Shown one piece after another: positions 48,285 through 59,855 of a stretch of DNA of 64,000 nucleotides; the first letter of the stretch is position 1, and every line of letters starts with the position of its first letter. The DNA is from Margaritispora aquatica (Eukaryota; Ascomycota; Leotiomycetes; Helotiales; Discinellaceae), in contig VJWN01000001.1 of the NCBI GenBank assembly GCA_007644065.1, positions 820,340 through 884,339 of the forward strand, written 5' to 3'. Below the pieces are notes generated by a model. That model did no database searches, was not told where the DNA came from, and saw only the letters and a list, made by a program, of their open reading frames with translations. Made by a program: the position numbers and the translations under genes.

Positions 48285-49364
48285 GGCAAAGCCGAACACA
48301 CATTATTTTCGATACCTAGTGGATATTTACCACGTTGTCGTGACGCTCGCCTTATCGCCGCATTTGGGGGTCAACTTGGGGGAGCATAAGCATTTGATGT
48401 TAACCAGCGATGATATTCATGATGCATTGTTGGCGCTAGGGAAGGGGACTTTGTTCAGGACGTGGCACGAAAGGACATGACGACTTAATACAATTGGAGG
48501 ATATATCCTAACCAAGCATATAAGTTTGAGTATAGTAGAAACTGTAATTAGACGGCAATACAGAGCTAGAAAATACAATAGGCAAGAGCTGTTCAGCATG
48601 TGATTGGCTCCATGAGGGGATCCTTGTCATTTTCACCATTTTTCATATTTTTCACACACTTAGTGCAATTTACCTAATAGTATCGGTACTCAAGAGTTGT
48701 TTTGTAGATCATCTCTCTGGTGGCCAGGTGCATTCTATTGAGTCAGTATACCATAGAATTTTTAGTTTCTACTACATGGATTTTTGTTTTCGTATTAGAT
48801 TTGTAGTGGTAGCTCCATGTCAGAATCCACGAAGAAGACTAAAATCATCTCAAGATATATGGCAACACTGGGGTCATGAGATCATGTCAAATTGAATCTT
48901 CTGTGGAGACTAAATTCCATTCAAGTGCTCTTATGCAAATCATAGTGTGGTGATCAGCACTCATTGATATCCTCATCTTTGAGCAAATGTTTATGTTTCC
49001 TTAGGATGATGGGCCACACCAAGAATACGGAAACTGTCGTCGCCATACCGATGATCCATTTCCTACCAAGATAAACTTGTGATCCTTGAGCTCCTCAGAG
49101 AAGGACGCATATCGTTTCCCTCACTTCAAAGCCAAACCCCCCCTATTATTCGGCTAAATCACATGTGTTTAGTCAGCAACACAACGACAAACGAAGCAAA
49201 GCAAAACTCTATCAAGTAAGTTCAACCCGAAATCTCGAGACAGTCACAAACCAGGTAAGGGGAACAACTATTGCTAAAATCTGGTGATCTTTCTAGTCGC
49301 TGTATAGATTGACTTTTCGTGAGAAAATTTGGCTTCTAGCAATATCCTGAGCATTCTACCCACC
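48285..49364 (+). other. 1.1 kb intergenic: 3' flank and dihydroorotase promoter
   Basis: Between two rightward genes. AT-rich in 48490-48950 with no coding signal; a C/A-rich leader-like stretch at 49100-49250 precedes the dihydroorotase start. No RNA gene recognised. Confidence 0.5.
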
Positions 49365-50700
49365 ATGTCTCTCGCCAAATTCGATGGATTGGAGCTGCCC
49401 GCTGCCGCTGACTTTCATGTTCATCTTCGAGGTTAGTTCTATTCGCTTTGGGTTTCATTTTTTCAAGAAACGGGATTAAAAGCTGCAAATGATGCTGCTG
49501 AACTCTACGGGGCACTGATCTCATGAAGAAAATGCCATACTAACTCCCAATCAGATGGGGCAATGATGGAAGCCGTCACTCCAACCGTCCGTCAAGGAGG
49601 CGCAAACGTCGCCTATGTGATGCCTAACCTTGTCCCTCCTCTCACCTCGGCCTCTGATGCCTTAGCCTACAAAGACCGTCTTCAAAAGCAAGACCCAAAA
49701 GTAGACTACCTCATGACTCTCTACCTCCACGAGAAGATTACCCCAGCAATCGTCAAAGGCGCTAAAGCTCAAGGCATTAGCGGCATCAAGAGCTACCCAG
49801 CAGGTGTTACGACCAATTCGAGCTCAGGTGTTATCTCGTATGAACCGTTCTACCCTGTGTTCACGGCTATGGAGCAGTGCGGCATGGTGCTGAATTTGCA
49901 TGGGGAGTGTCCCTCTGATCATGCGAAGAATATCACGATTCTTAATGCTGAGTCGAGTTTCTTGCCTACATTGAAGGATCTCCATGCGAGGTTTCCAAAG
50001 GTATGCTAGACCACCAAAGCTGTGGAAAATTTCTCAGCTTCAAGAACAAAACTGATAGAATTTATCGTTCAGCTGAAAATCGTTCTCGAGCACTGCACAA
50101 CCAAAGAAGCTGTCGAGGCAGTCAAGTCTTGCGGTCCTAACGTCGTCGGAACAATCACAGCACATCACCTCTACCTCACAGTTGATGACTGGGCTGATGA
50201 TCCATTTTGCTTCTGGTAAGTGACCAATCTCTCAGTGTCTTCGCGAGCCATAAAATCCGAAAGATAGTTTAACACCTCCCAGCAAGCCAGTAGCCAAATG
50301 GCCCATCGACCGAGAAGCACTCATCGCCGCTGCCGTTTCAGGCTCCCCTAAGTTCTTCCTAGGCAGCGACTCTGCACCTCACGACATCTCTGCCAAGAAA
50401 GGCGGAAGAGGCAAGACCAGCGCAGGTGTCTTCACGCAGCCAAACCTCGTTGGTCTAGTCATGGGCGCCTTTGAGCTTGCTATTGAGCGTAAGGTCATCA
50501 CTGCAGATGATGTTACGGAAGATATCCTCAAGGGGTTCTTGGGGGGGTATGGTCGGGACTTCTATGGTGTTAGGGAAGGGGAGGAGAGAATCGTGCTGAG
50601 GAAGGATGGGGCTGTCATTCAAGAGTCGGTAAAGGGTGATGGGGTCGAGGTTGTGCCTTTTAGGAGGGGTCAGACTACTTGGAGCGTCGAGTGGAAGTAG
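49365..50700 (+). CDS. URA4: Dihydroorotase (pyrimidine biosynthesis)
   Basis: Zinc metalloenzyme interconverting carbamoyl-aspartate and dihydroorotate, third step of de novo UMP synthesis. Exons 49365-49431, 49555-50000, 50073-50215 and 50283-50700 give 357 residues. The metal site is complete: HVH in DFHVHLRDGAMM (the DG is assembled over intron 1), the carboxylated-Lys region GIKSYPAGVTTNSSSG, NLHGECP, LEHCTT, TITAHHLYL and GSDSAPHD. This is the class II single-domain type found in bacteria and fungi, not part of CAD. Exon 1 is short, 67 nt; the other introns are 72 and 67 nt. The 3' end faces the CCCH gene. Confidence 0.95.
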
Positions 50701-51633
50701 TGGCCTGATATCGAGTCAGATCAGTTTGAAGGATGCCATTACATTGCACATGTTTCAAACATAAGCTACAAACCATTTCCAAGTCGCATCCAGTATCACC
50801 AATTCAAAGGATTTTAGGGACAACGTATCTATTTATGGCCATATCTATCTGTACGTCTGCACGTAATGAATCGCAGCAGCCAAAGCCGAAGCAGATCTCT
50901 CTATCTAGAAGCCAAAGAGAACAAGCCCCAAGGTCTAACGCCAGTCCATCAAGTGCAACCTCGATGCCATGCTATCATAGTGCGTGTCAATGTGAAAAAC
51001 AGGTCTGGATGCGAATGCGAATATGACTGTGAATGCCCAGGTGTCATAGAGAGACAAGCATCCGCAATATCAAAAAAAAAGAAAAAAAAGATCGGTAGTC
51101 GACCATATCCATGCGCGAATATCCATCGGGGAAGGTTTTCCTGTCAATGCAGCATAAACGCCAGGCAATGCAACATGTCCGAGAGAGGAGGCTTTTCCTA
51201 AAGAAACCGCAATGATCGATCTATGCCATGCACCGTTCTTGTCCTTGCCCGAGCGCCAGGTGCAAATGCAAATGCAAACAGCCATCTATTTTCGACGCCA
51301 TGCAACCATGAATGCAACGTAAGGTCGTAAGTTGTCGTAAGGCAGTGAACCCCTTATCAAGTCTAAGGTGGAAAAAAACAAACTGTGCGCCGAATGAAAG
51401 AAAAACATGATATGACTGTCAGGGATGAAATGTATGCTCTGTATCGTGTAGATGAAGTAGTAAAACCATGACTGCTGACGGAGTTACGTATCAGATTCCT
51501 GTCAGGAAATGTGGAGAAACAAGACTGTGAGGTTGAGTGGATGAGAAGATGCTCATGCAAGATGACCGAATTCAGATCAGCTAATGGTCACGGTCTTATA
51601 TTGCCACCAATGTGATGAAACGAGGGGATTGAA
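50701..51633. other. Intergenic between convergent dihydroorotase and CCCH genes
   Basis: 0.93 kb of 3' flanks. An A-rich tract interrupted by G lies at 51071-51089. A string of TGCAAATGCAAATGCAAA-like words occurs near 51260-51280. No coding feature accepted. Confidence 0.5.
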
Positions 51634-53144
51634 TCAGCGGCCGATGTTGTTACGACCCTTGTAGGTGATTACATCCTCTTCGTCATCATCTTCGTCCTCC
51701 TCGTTCCTATGCTCGTTCTTGAGAGGATCAAGAGAGTTGAAACGGGTGTCACGGGAAGTATGACCTTGTGGAGGAGCGATTGGACCGTAGGTGCGACCAA
51801 GGGCAGCGCCATCTGCCATATAGCATTAGTAGATATACTTTAAATTTATAAAAAAGAGAAAGAAAAATAGGGAACTTACTCTGGGTAGTCTGAGATGTAG
51901 CTCTAGCTCTAGTGTTGCTGCCACTATCACCACCAGACTTGACACCTCCACGCCAGTTATCGCTCATGCCACGGGAACCAGAGCTCTCCGGAGAAGTGGG
52001 AACGGATGCAAGAGCAGGGAGACCTGGAGCACCATCGCAAATGTCACGATTGGCACGACGGAACCAGTTGGGGAAACCATGGTTGAGACCCAGGCTGACC
52101 TGAGTGAGCTTGTCGGTGGGCATGATATGCTTGTACTTGCATCCCATTTGGGTGAAAGCACAAACACCCTCGTGAATCCACTTGTCACAGTAGATCTTCT
52201 CACGGCGAGGAGGAGATCTAGGGTTGGCGCTACCGATAATGGTATCAATCTGCATCTATTTGCTATCAGTTAGTGTTCTTTTGAGAAGTAGGCAGTGATC
52301 TCTTACTTGCATAACATCACCCATGGCGGAAGGACGTCTGGGGCGGTTTGGTGGTAATTGGCTGGTAACCTGTTCTTGTTAAAAGTGGCGAGAATCTTGT
52401 GAAGGATTTTGTACTTACATGTCGAGGAACATACTGCTCAGGGCCAAGTCGGGAGTTTGGGCTTGGGACACGGGTTGGTGGAAGAATGATTAAACCTTGG
52501 GGACCTTGGAAGTGAGGGGTATTATAGCCAGCAAATCTATCGATATCGTCGGCCCTAATAAGACGAGTGTAGGATCCATCCTCGTTGCGAATACCATAGG
52601 AATGGGCAACTGACAGCTGATTCTCGCTTGGCCAGACTGAACCAGGAACAACGGAGCTCAATGGAGTTGTCTGAGAGATAGAAGGCATTGTGCTTATAGG
52701 CATGGCAGAGTTGGAGCGATAGCGATTAATACCAGACATGCCGCTGATCAATGGTACAGATGGATCATATAGATCATATGGAGTGGGATTATAACCAGTG
52801 GAAGAATTGTCAGGGCTGAAACCACTTCCTTGACCGTTGTAACCGCCAGTATTGGTGCGCCATGGATCATTTGAATTGAAAACACCATTTTGGTTGCCAG
52901 TAGGATAACCCTGACCCATGTTTTGGTTGTTTCCAGTATAGCCATTGGTGTTACTGCGGTCACGTCCGTAGTAAGACATGTTGTCGTTTGCAGGTGATGC
53001 TGAACGAGATCTAGAAAAGTCCTTATCATCCAAAGTCAGCGGACATGTCATTTCGGTATCCAACTCATCAGCTGTGGGTTTGATGGCATCGGGAGAGCCT
53101 TGAGGCTGTATGGACGAAGCGAGAGGTGCCTCCGTGACTGACAT
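51634..53144 (-). CDS. CCCH-type zinc-finger protein with unusual spacing
   Basis: Exons 53144-52419, 52369-52307, 52255-51880 and 51812-51634 give 447 residues in phase. The first ~230 residues are low-complexity Asn/Gly/Ser/Tyr-rich (NGYTGNNQNMGQGY), followed by a conserved-looking RNEDGSYTRLIRADDIDRF and GPQGLIILPPTRVPSPN. After ANPRSPPRREKIYCDKW comes one zinc finger, CDKWIHEGVCAFTQMGCKYKH, i.e. C-x8-C-x6-C-x3-H, one residue longer between Cys 2 and Cys 3 than the usual C-x8-C-x5-C-x3-H. It is followed by MPTDKLTQVSLGLNHGFPNWFRR, and the protein ends in an acidic block (EEDEDDDEEDV) and TYKGRNNIGR. CCCH fingers of this kind usually bind RNA, so a role in mRNA regulation is inferred. I do not recognise a named orthologue. 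Confidence 0.82.
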
Positions 53145-53283
53145 TTCGAAGTGTCGACACGTTGATTTGAGAAGAGAATTAGATTGTGCTGAAAAGGATG
53201 GGAAAGAAGTGGGAAATTTACTAACAAGAAGAGCACGAAGCGTAATATCTATACAGTCTAGGAAGACCGTTAGACTCTCTGTA

Positions 53284-53348
53284 CTGTTTGTGACAACAAG
53301 TTAGCCAAACGTGACTTGATTAAGAAAGAAGGAAGAGTCAAAACTTAC
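53284..53348 (-). other. Probable intron in the 5' leader of the CCCH gene
   Basis: On the minus strand a perfect GTAAGT donor at 53348 is followed by a GGCTAAC branch sequence and an AAACAG acceptor ending at 53284: a 65-nt intron lying 140 bp upstream of the start codon and outside any coding frame. Suggests a spliced leader reaching beyond 53350. Confidence 0.5.
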
Positions 53349-55841
53349 ATCCAAAGCTGAAGTCTCGAATGTTCTTTCGATGAATTGGACTCAGAAATTT
53401 GAGTCTTTTCGTTTGCTTGTGCTGCAACAAGCCGCGTTTGTTACGGCGAGCTGCCACGTGATGCATTAGTTTGATTTCAATTGAAACCAACAAAGGGAAA
53501 ACAGAGCCAAGCAGAAATAAATGCTGATATACCTGGATACCTGGAAGTTTATGGTAGTGTTTGTTGTATGTGTTGTCGCGGGCTGGGTGCTGTGGGTGTT
53601 GCAATTAGCGAATGCATACACAAGCTCGCGAAGATGCTTGTGACAAGTAGCGCTGATCTGGTTAAACTTTGATGCTGTAGAATCGAAGTAACAATCCAAT
53701 AGATAACGGGATCAAAATGAAGTCATATCCGATGGCTGTGCAAAGCAAAGGAATGCATTCGCAAGTAAGAAGGAAAAGCGTGTAAGTAGAGCTAAGCGAC
53801 GTCGGCTAAACTCACAGTCTCGAGTATGTCTTCGTGATAGAAAAACTTTCGCAGATACAGTAGGAGATTGACTGCGTTTGATTGACAGTCTGATATGATG
53901 TAGGCCAGCTGCTTGCGCCTTAATTCTGAAGTTGTCGAAGTCGATTTCGCAGATGAGAGAAAGATGTGGCTACGTTGTGTTTTGCGGAATTGGTAGAAGG
54001 AGGGAATAGAGTCTGCGAAGAGGTTCAAAGCGGAGCGAATTCGCTTGTATGGTAGTATCAATAAATGATAAAACAAAGTTGTGATCAATCTGTTGTTGTT
54101 GGTTGCGTTGGTAAAAAGTCGATGTGTTGGTAGAGAAATATTGAAGGCAAAACCTGCCTCGGAAATCACCAGTATAGGGCCTAGTGGAGCCTAGCTCGAA
54201 CTAAAGTACCTATCATGAGGGAAGTTGGCGGATCTGACTGATTGGTCCTTCAAGTCAAAAATCGTGTCGGGCTTGATATCAGAGCATTAGATGCGGTTAT
54301 AACTTCCTGTCAATGACCGAAAGATTCTACTTAATAAACTCTGCTTCCCAGAGAGGATCCTGGATGGTCATGGCTGTTTCTATAACTCTTCAATCATGTG
54401 TATGATATATCTAAGGCATGCTATTACTCAAGTGTATTTATGACATGCAAATAATCCGTTCTGAGCAGGATTACATCGTCACATTCAATTTGGCTATTTT
54501 CGCCTTTTTCAATAGCTGGACAGTTTTCCAGGCTCGATCCTTGATCTTGAGAAAGTACCGCGCAGGTTTTTGGCTCACATGTACGATATTAGGAGAAACT
54601 ATAAGGTCAAAGCCTCTGATGAGACCTTCTAGTGAATCGCAACACCCATAAATGACCACATGAATCTAATTCAGAGCAGAGCCTCATTATTACCCTTTCA
54701 ATGTAATGACCGGATCATGGTACCGATTTTGCAGCAGTAATCTCACCAAGACATAGTCTTACAGCATTTTAAAGTATGATTTCTCTTGAGAGATTTAAGT
54801 ATATGTCCTAGAGAGTGTGCGAGTAAATGCAAAATAACTAGAATATCAGATAGCAAATCAAACAAGCACTATACAAGATTTTCGGGAATTTGACGTAACT
54901 AAGCGCTGAAGTAAACCAGTAGCAATATCCTTAAGGATCTTAGCAGGAGATATGTCTGATGACATGCTTCTAAAGCTGATTTCCCTTGCTTGAAAATAAC
55001 ACCGTGACAAGCTTTTCAGGCAACACAGCAAAACTAAAGCTTAATTTGCATGATATCGATACTTGCGAGATGTCACATAATTTTGAAGAGGTTTATTCAA
55101 TCTTCTCGTGGCGGTATTCCTGTTGTCAAGCATTTGCACCACCATTTGTATTTTGTGTTGAGACTCGGCAATGTCAGAGTAATAGCAATTACAACATCCT
55201 TGCCACGAAAGAAAGGGAAGACGAGCGTCACAAAAAATCTGCACAAGCTAACAAAAACATCATGAAAAGATGGAGAGGATAATATGGGACAAGTTTGATT
55301 GAGTTATTGGTGCTCCGGAGATGTTTTGCTCTGGCTTTGATACAAGAACATACATCCTCGAAGGCGGGTCAGCTATTGAACTTTCCTCCCAGCGTTGGAA
55401 CAACATGTATGAAGGGTCAAGAACTTCGAAAAATAGTCGAGGAGCACGTTTTGTAACTGATCATTGCACATTCCCTTTTTAAATCATTACGAATTCGACT
55501 TCGAGACGCTTTCCGATCAACTAAATGAAACAGAAGGAAGGTCGGTCTTTCTGGCCAAACAGAGAGCGAAACTGCCCAAATGAAAACAGCAATCATTTAT
55601 GGTATTATTAGCCATAATAATCCAGACACCAAGGTACCTTGGCTCTTCTCCTTGTAGCCATTCTCCAGCATGCGCTGATGAACTTTCGGAACAACTTGTC
55701 CTGACAAGCAATTACCCAGCATCACTAGATGCTAATGGTTGACCTGGAACATTCTGCCAATCTTTTCATATAACCGGCAGGACAGTTGTTGGAAGCAAAG
55801 CCGGACAGCTGTTTCTATTCACTCTTGTCACGCTTGTGAAC

Positions 55842-56287
55842 CTAGCCAGAGGCGCGAGCTTGAGAGTGTTCGTCTTGTTCAGAATTAGTGAGATAATTCC
55901 ACATCCTGTTGACAATCGGCCCAGATAATGCAAAATTGATCGCCCAAGCCACATAAGGCAAGTGTCATGGTTGGCCACCAAATGACTTGTGGATAAAGCC
56001 AAGGTACACGATCCCTTCACCATAATTATTTTCAGCATTGACTCTGTCTTACACCGAGGAATATTCCACCGTAACTTCATCAAGTCCATAAAAACTCGGC
56101 TATACGATATTCTTTGTATAGAAACTTTGGGACAAGAAGCCCACCTACCATTTTTACCCTTTAGAACACTAGGTATATTTACCTTTAAAATACACGAGCA
56201 GACTATTAAATGCAGGTCATTACATATGTGAATGTTAAGCAAACCTGAAAGTCGGTAGGCGGCTGTATATATACCACTTCTAGACAT
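55842..56287 (-). pseudogene. Possible decayed gene fragment
   Basis: On the minus strand, 55964-55845 encodes 40 residues including YVAWAINFALSGPIVNRMWN, whose composition looks like real membrane-protein sequence. It is bounded by in-frame stops at 55967-55965 and 55844-55842. A different frame just upstream (56287 downward) reads RVFMDLMKLRWNIPRCKTES. Switching between the frames would require a frameshift and reading through a stop, so if these are related they form a broken gene. I cannot name the family. Confidence 0.2.
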
Positions 56288-57231
56288 GTTGAATGATAGT
56301 GAAGGTTGTTGTTGCTTTAGGTCATGATATGATAGTTAAGTAATGCTAGCTGCCTGTGTCGTCATCAGTGAAGCGTTATTCGAACTCGAAGACCAGAGCA
56401 TGTCTCTAGCTCGTTTCTCTCTCAACTCTTTGTCAATAGTTAACAGGACATTTAATGCTGTTGTAGTGGTGCAAAGTGGAAAGTGGATTGTTGATGAGGT
56501 TGAAGTGTGGAGCTTCCGAAACACCTCGAAATGTCACCTGATATTAACCTGAAACAACATACTTCTCTCTTCAATTATTTCAAAGCTGCTGCATTCTATT
56601 ACATCCATGGCCATCTTATTGTTTCATAGAGCATGAATGTACCATTGTCTACGTTGGAAGCTCTTTTTTTTTCATTCCCATCCTCGCAGAGTTTCCCTCA
56701 CCCTCGGTTGATCACGAGCTAGCCATTACAGTGTATCTGGAAGTTATATCATCTGCTTCACATAGTATCTATCACATTATAAGATAACGAAGCTCCCCTA
56801 AGACAAGGTCTCAGTTCATGTCTCTCGCTTTCACAGACTCGCTCACATCTCTATCGGTAGTTGAAAATGTTCCCCATAATTCTCTCTGATGAGTGAGTGC
56901 ATTTGAGAAGGAAAAAAATGCAGGTTCGGCGGGTCCAGTGGAGCATCTGTCTTGGCCGTCTCTTGGCCACTTACGAAATGCACTTCTCTTGACTGGCGAC
57001 ACCCAAAGTCTGGGTCGCGTGGAAAGTATCGGCCCGTAAGTGTCAATCATAGCATTGAGTAGTGTGAATAAACATGCTCATACCAGGAGTCTGGTGGTGC
57101 TTGGCACATGGTGACCTTCTGGTATTAGAGCTAGAACATAGACCCTTTTCTCTTCCTACTCGTCTTTCTTTCTAGCCGAGTCGAGTGACGGATTACTACC
57201 AAAGATTACAGTACCGAGCAATCTAGCAAGC

Positions 57232-59424
57232 ATGACTTCATTCGTTGCTAGACATATTGCAGACCCGGCAACGAGTAACAGTACCATTCAATCGCACTGG
57301 GGTTATGTTGAGCGTATCTTGCCATGTACCAATGATGCTGGAAGCTGCGAGTATTTGGATGCGGTGTACTGGATGCACGATGTATCAATGCTCTATACTT
57401 TTATTCTTTGGGCTGCAATTGGCTTTGTTCTAATAGCAATCGCCTCATTCAGGGTAAGCTTCTTTTCTTCTCACGCAAGTCGAGCAGGTTCGCTTAGTGT
57501 TTGTCTTGCTTCAGCTTTGCAAGACTCGGTAATGGCACTTTTGCTACAACAAGATTGCTAATGCAATGTAGTTCCTCAAATCCAGTCAAAGGTCAACAGG
57601 AAATGGTCTTGTAGCAACCAAGACATCGCCCAGTGTTTCGCAACGTGCGTTTGGTAGCGTCCAAGCCCTTGCCAGGCGATGGTTACTGCCAGAGAGGTTC
57701 AGAAGAGTGTTTGGCAATGTCACAACACTACAAGTTGTTGTACTAGCTATTCTTCTGGGATATCTATTGATATTCTCGTAAGTGTCTCGAAGTTCAATAT
57801 TCACACCTCGAGACTCAGCTAACCACAAATAGTCTCGTTGGCATTGTCTACAAGACATGGATAACACCCGTCAAGAAGAGCACCGAGTTCAACACCAGGA
57901 CGGGTCTGGGAGGATTCAGTGACAGAATTGGCGCATTGGCATATGCACTCACTCCACTCGTCGTTGCCCTCGCTGCTCGAGAATCCATACTCAGTCTCAT
58001 CACCGGCATTCCGTACCAATCATTCAACTTCCTCCACAGATGGCTCGGACGAATCATCTACGTCCAATCTTTCCTCCATACTCTCGGTTGGACATTGATT
58101 GAAGGAAAGTTCTACAGACCACAGCCAAAGGTCTATAAAGCATTCATCAAAGAGCCTTACATCCTATGGGGAATTGCCGCCATGACACTCCTCACCTTCC
58201 TGTTCATCTTTAGCTTGCGAAGTGTGATCAAGTTGACTGGCCATGAGTTCTTCCGGAAAACACATTACGTTGTAGCAATGATTTACATCGGAGCTTGCTG
58301 GGCACATTGGAAGCAGCTTGCTTGCTGGATGATTGCTTCACTGGGAGTTTGGGGAATAGACAGGGGCATTCGCTTCCTGCGAACAGGACTCATCCATATT
58401 GGATACCTGGATGGTTCCAAAGGTAAATCCTCACCCAGTTCAACTCCTGTAGTCATACTGACCCTTCCTAGGATTCGGCTTCCACCCCGCACAATCTGCA
58501 GTGAAATACTTCCCCGACGAAGACGGCGGCGTGATCCGCCTCGATTTCACACACAACCACGACGCCTGGGCCGTGGGCCAACACTACTTCCTCACCTTCC
58601 CGGCTCTCACAATCTGGCAATCCCACCCATTCACCGTGTCCTCGGTTCCCTCCCCTCACCCCGCCCTACCACACCACACATACATCATCCGGTGCCGGAA
58701 AGGCGAGACCGGACGTCTCAAGTCTCTCGTCACCGAAGACAAACAAGCTACCACGCCAGTCGTGCTCAGCGGCCCCTACGGAACCGCGCTCCTGCCTGCA
58801 GTATCGCCAGAAACGACGAACATCCTCGCCATCGCAGGCGGAACAGGCATCTCACTCACGCTGCCGCTCGTGTTGGCTGCTTCGGCATCGCCTGTGTTCG
58901 TGGGCGCGGCGATGGATTTCATCTGGATCGTGCGACGGCGCAGTAACATGGAGTGGGTCGCCTCTGAACTAGCAGAGCTGAAACGACGAGCGCAGCTGCA
59001 CGCGCTGGATTTGCGCGTTCATATCTTCGTTACGCAGGAGGATGCGAACGCCAAGGTGGACGAGATACCGGTTGTTGATGTGGATGAGAAGGAGAATGCT
59101 ATTACCGCTATGAGAGATGCGGCTTCGTCGGCTGGGTCTGGCTCGGCGTCGTCGGTGAACAGTGGCGAGAAGGGCGGGAGGTTGTCGAGTAATTATAAAG
59201 TCACGTACTTGAGTGCGAAGAGGCCGTCGCTGCGGGAGCTGGTACTAGATTTCATTGAGGCGCGAGCGTGTAATGAGTATAGGACGAGGGTTGTGGCGAG
59301 TGGGCCGGCGAGTATGGGGTCTGATTTGAGGAGCGTGGTCGCGGAGATGAATGATGGAGGGAGGGTATGGAGGGGGGAAAGGAGGTTTGATGTTAGTCTT
59401 GATTGGGATGATCGGATGGGATAG
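57232..59424 (+). CDS. Ferric/cupric-chelate reductase (FRE family transmembrane oxidoreductase)
   Basis: Plasma-membrane flavocytochrome that passes electrons from NADPH via FAD and two hemes to extracellular ferric chelates, for iron uptake. Exons 57232-57453, 57572-57777, 57833-58422 and 58472-59424 give 656 residues. N-terminal ~40 residues are probably extracellular, then TM segments (YTFILWAAIGFVLIAIASF, TLQVVVLAILLGYLLIFS). The ferric reductase domain has the heme histidines in FNFLHRWLGRIIYVQSFLHTL and FFRKTHYVVAMIYIGACWAHW. The FAD motif is HPFTVSS in exon 4 and the NADPH-binding loop is AIAGGTGISL. Near the C-terminus the usual CGP is replaced by VVASGPASM. An acidic/Ser-rich insert (about residues 555-590, DEKENAITAMRDAASSAGSG) separates nucleotide-binding strands. 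GC content is markedly higher in exon 4 than in exons 1-3. Confidence 0.92.
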
Positions 59425-59855
59425 TTAGAATAGATACCTTTTGAGTAGAATCAACTTTTTTTTGCAATTATATCACTGCCTGTTTAAATATTCTCAAGGA
59501 TCACCTGTGAAATATGTTACCTATGTTCAAAAGCATTTCACCATGAGCATACACTAAAACGTTGGTAAACAGTATTCACTCTGCGTTGTAGCCTTCTGTG
59601 TGTAACTTGCTTGAGCTCTGCTAAGCGAGGGTTAGACGTCTACATATCAACACCAGCATATACATACGTCCACGAAATTAAGGACTCCACATACCCAAAT
59701 GAGAATACTAACTAGAGTATATATTTATACCTGCCTGTCATCGCTGCTACGAATAAACAACTGGAGAGTCTCTGGATTTGGTAAGCTATATGCCAACATC
59801 CATCCAACGCTCTCTCCCTCAAGATGCCCCAAAACACCCACCAATCATCCAACAT
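59425..59855. other. Intergenic between convergent ferric reductase and F-box genes
   Basis: 0.43 kb of 3' flanks; no feature recognised. Confidence 0.5.

Larger units (their letters stand above)
53145..57231. other. 4.1 kb gene-poor region between CCCH and ferric reductase genes
   Basis: The left 1 kb (53145-54170) probably holds a spliced 5' leader of the CCCH gene. From 54200 to 56600 composition is AT-leaning, open frames are short, and only isolated peptide-like fragments are seen (54471-54659 and 55842-55964, minus strand). 56600-57231 is ferric-reductase promoter, with AAGATAACG (GATA-type core) near 56780. No transposase, terminal repeat, tRNA or rRNA was recognised. Confidence 0.45.

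Noticed and set aside
53792..54169. 125-codon minus frame upstream of the CCCH gene
   Set aside because: Composition is not protein-like and it coincides with the presumed spliced leader; better explained as untranslated sequence.
55766..56287. 173-codon minus frame as an intact gene
   Set aside because: The most protein-like part of this region is in another frame and bounded by stops, so I kept it only as a possible broken fragment.
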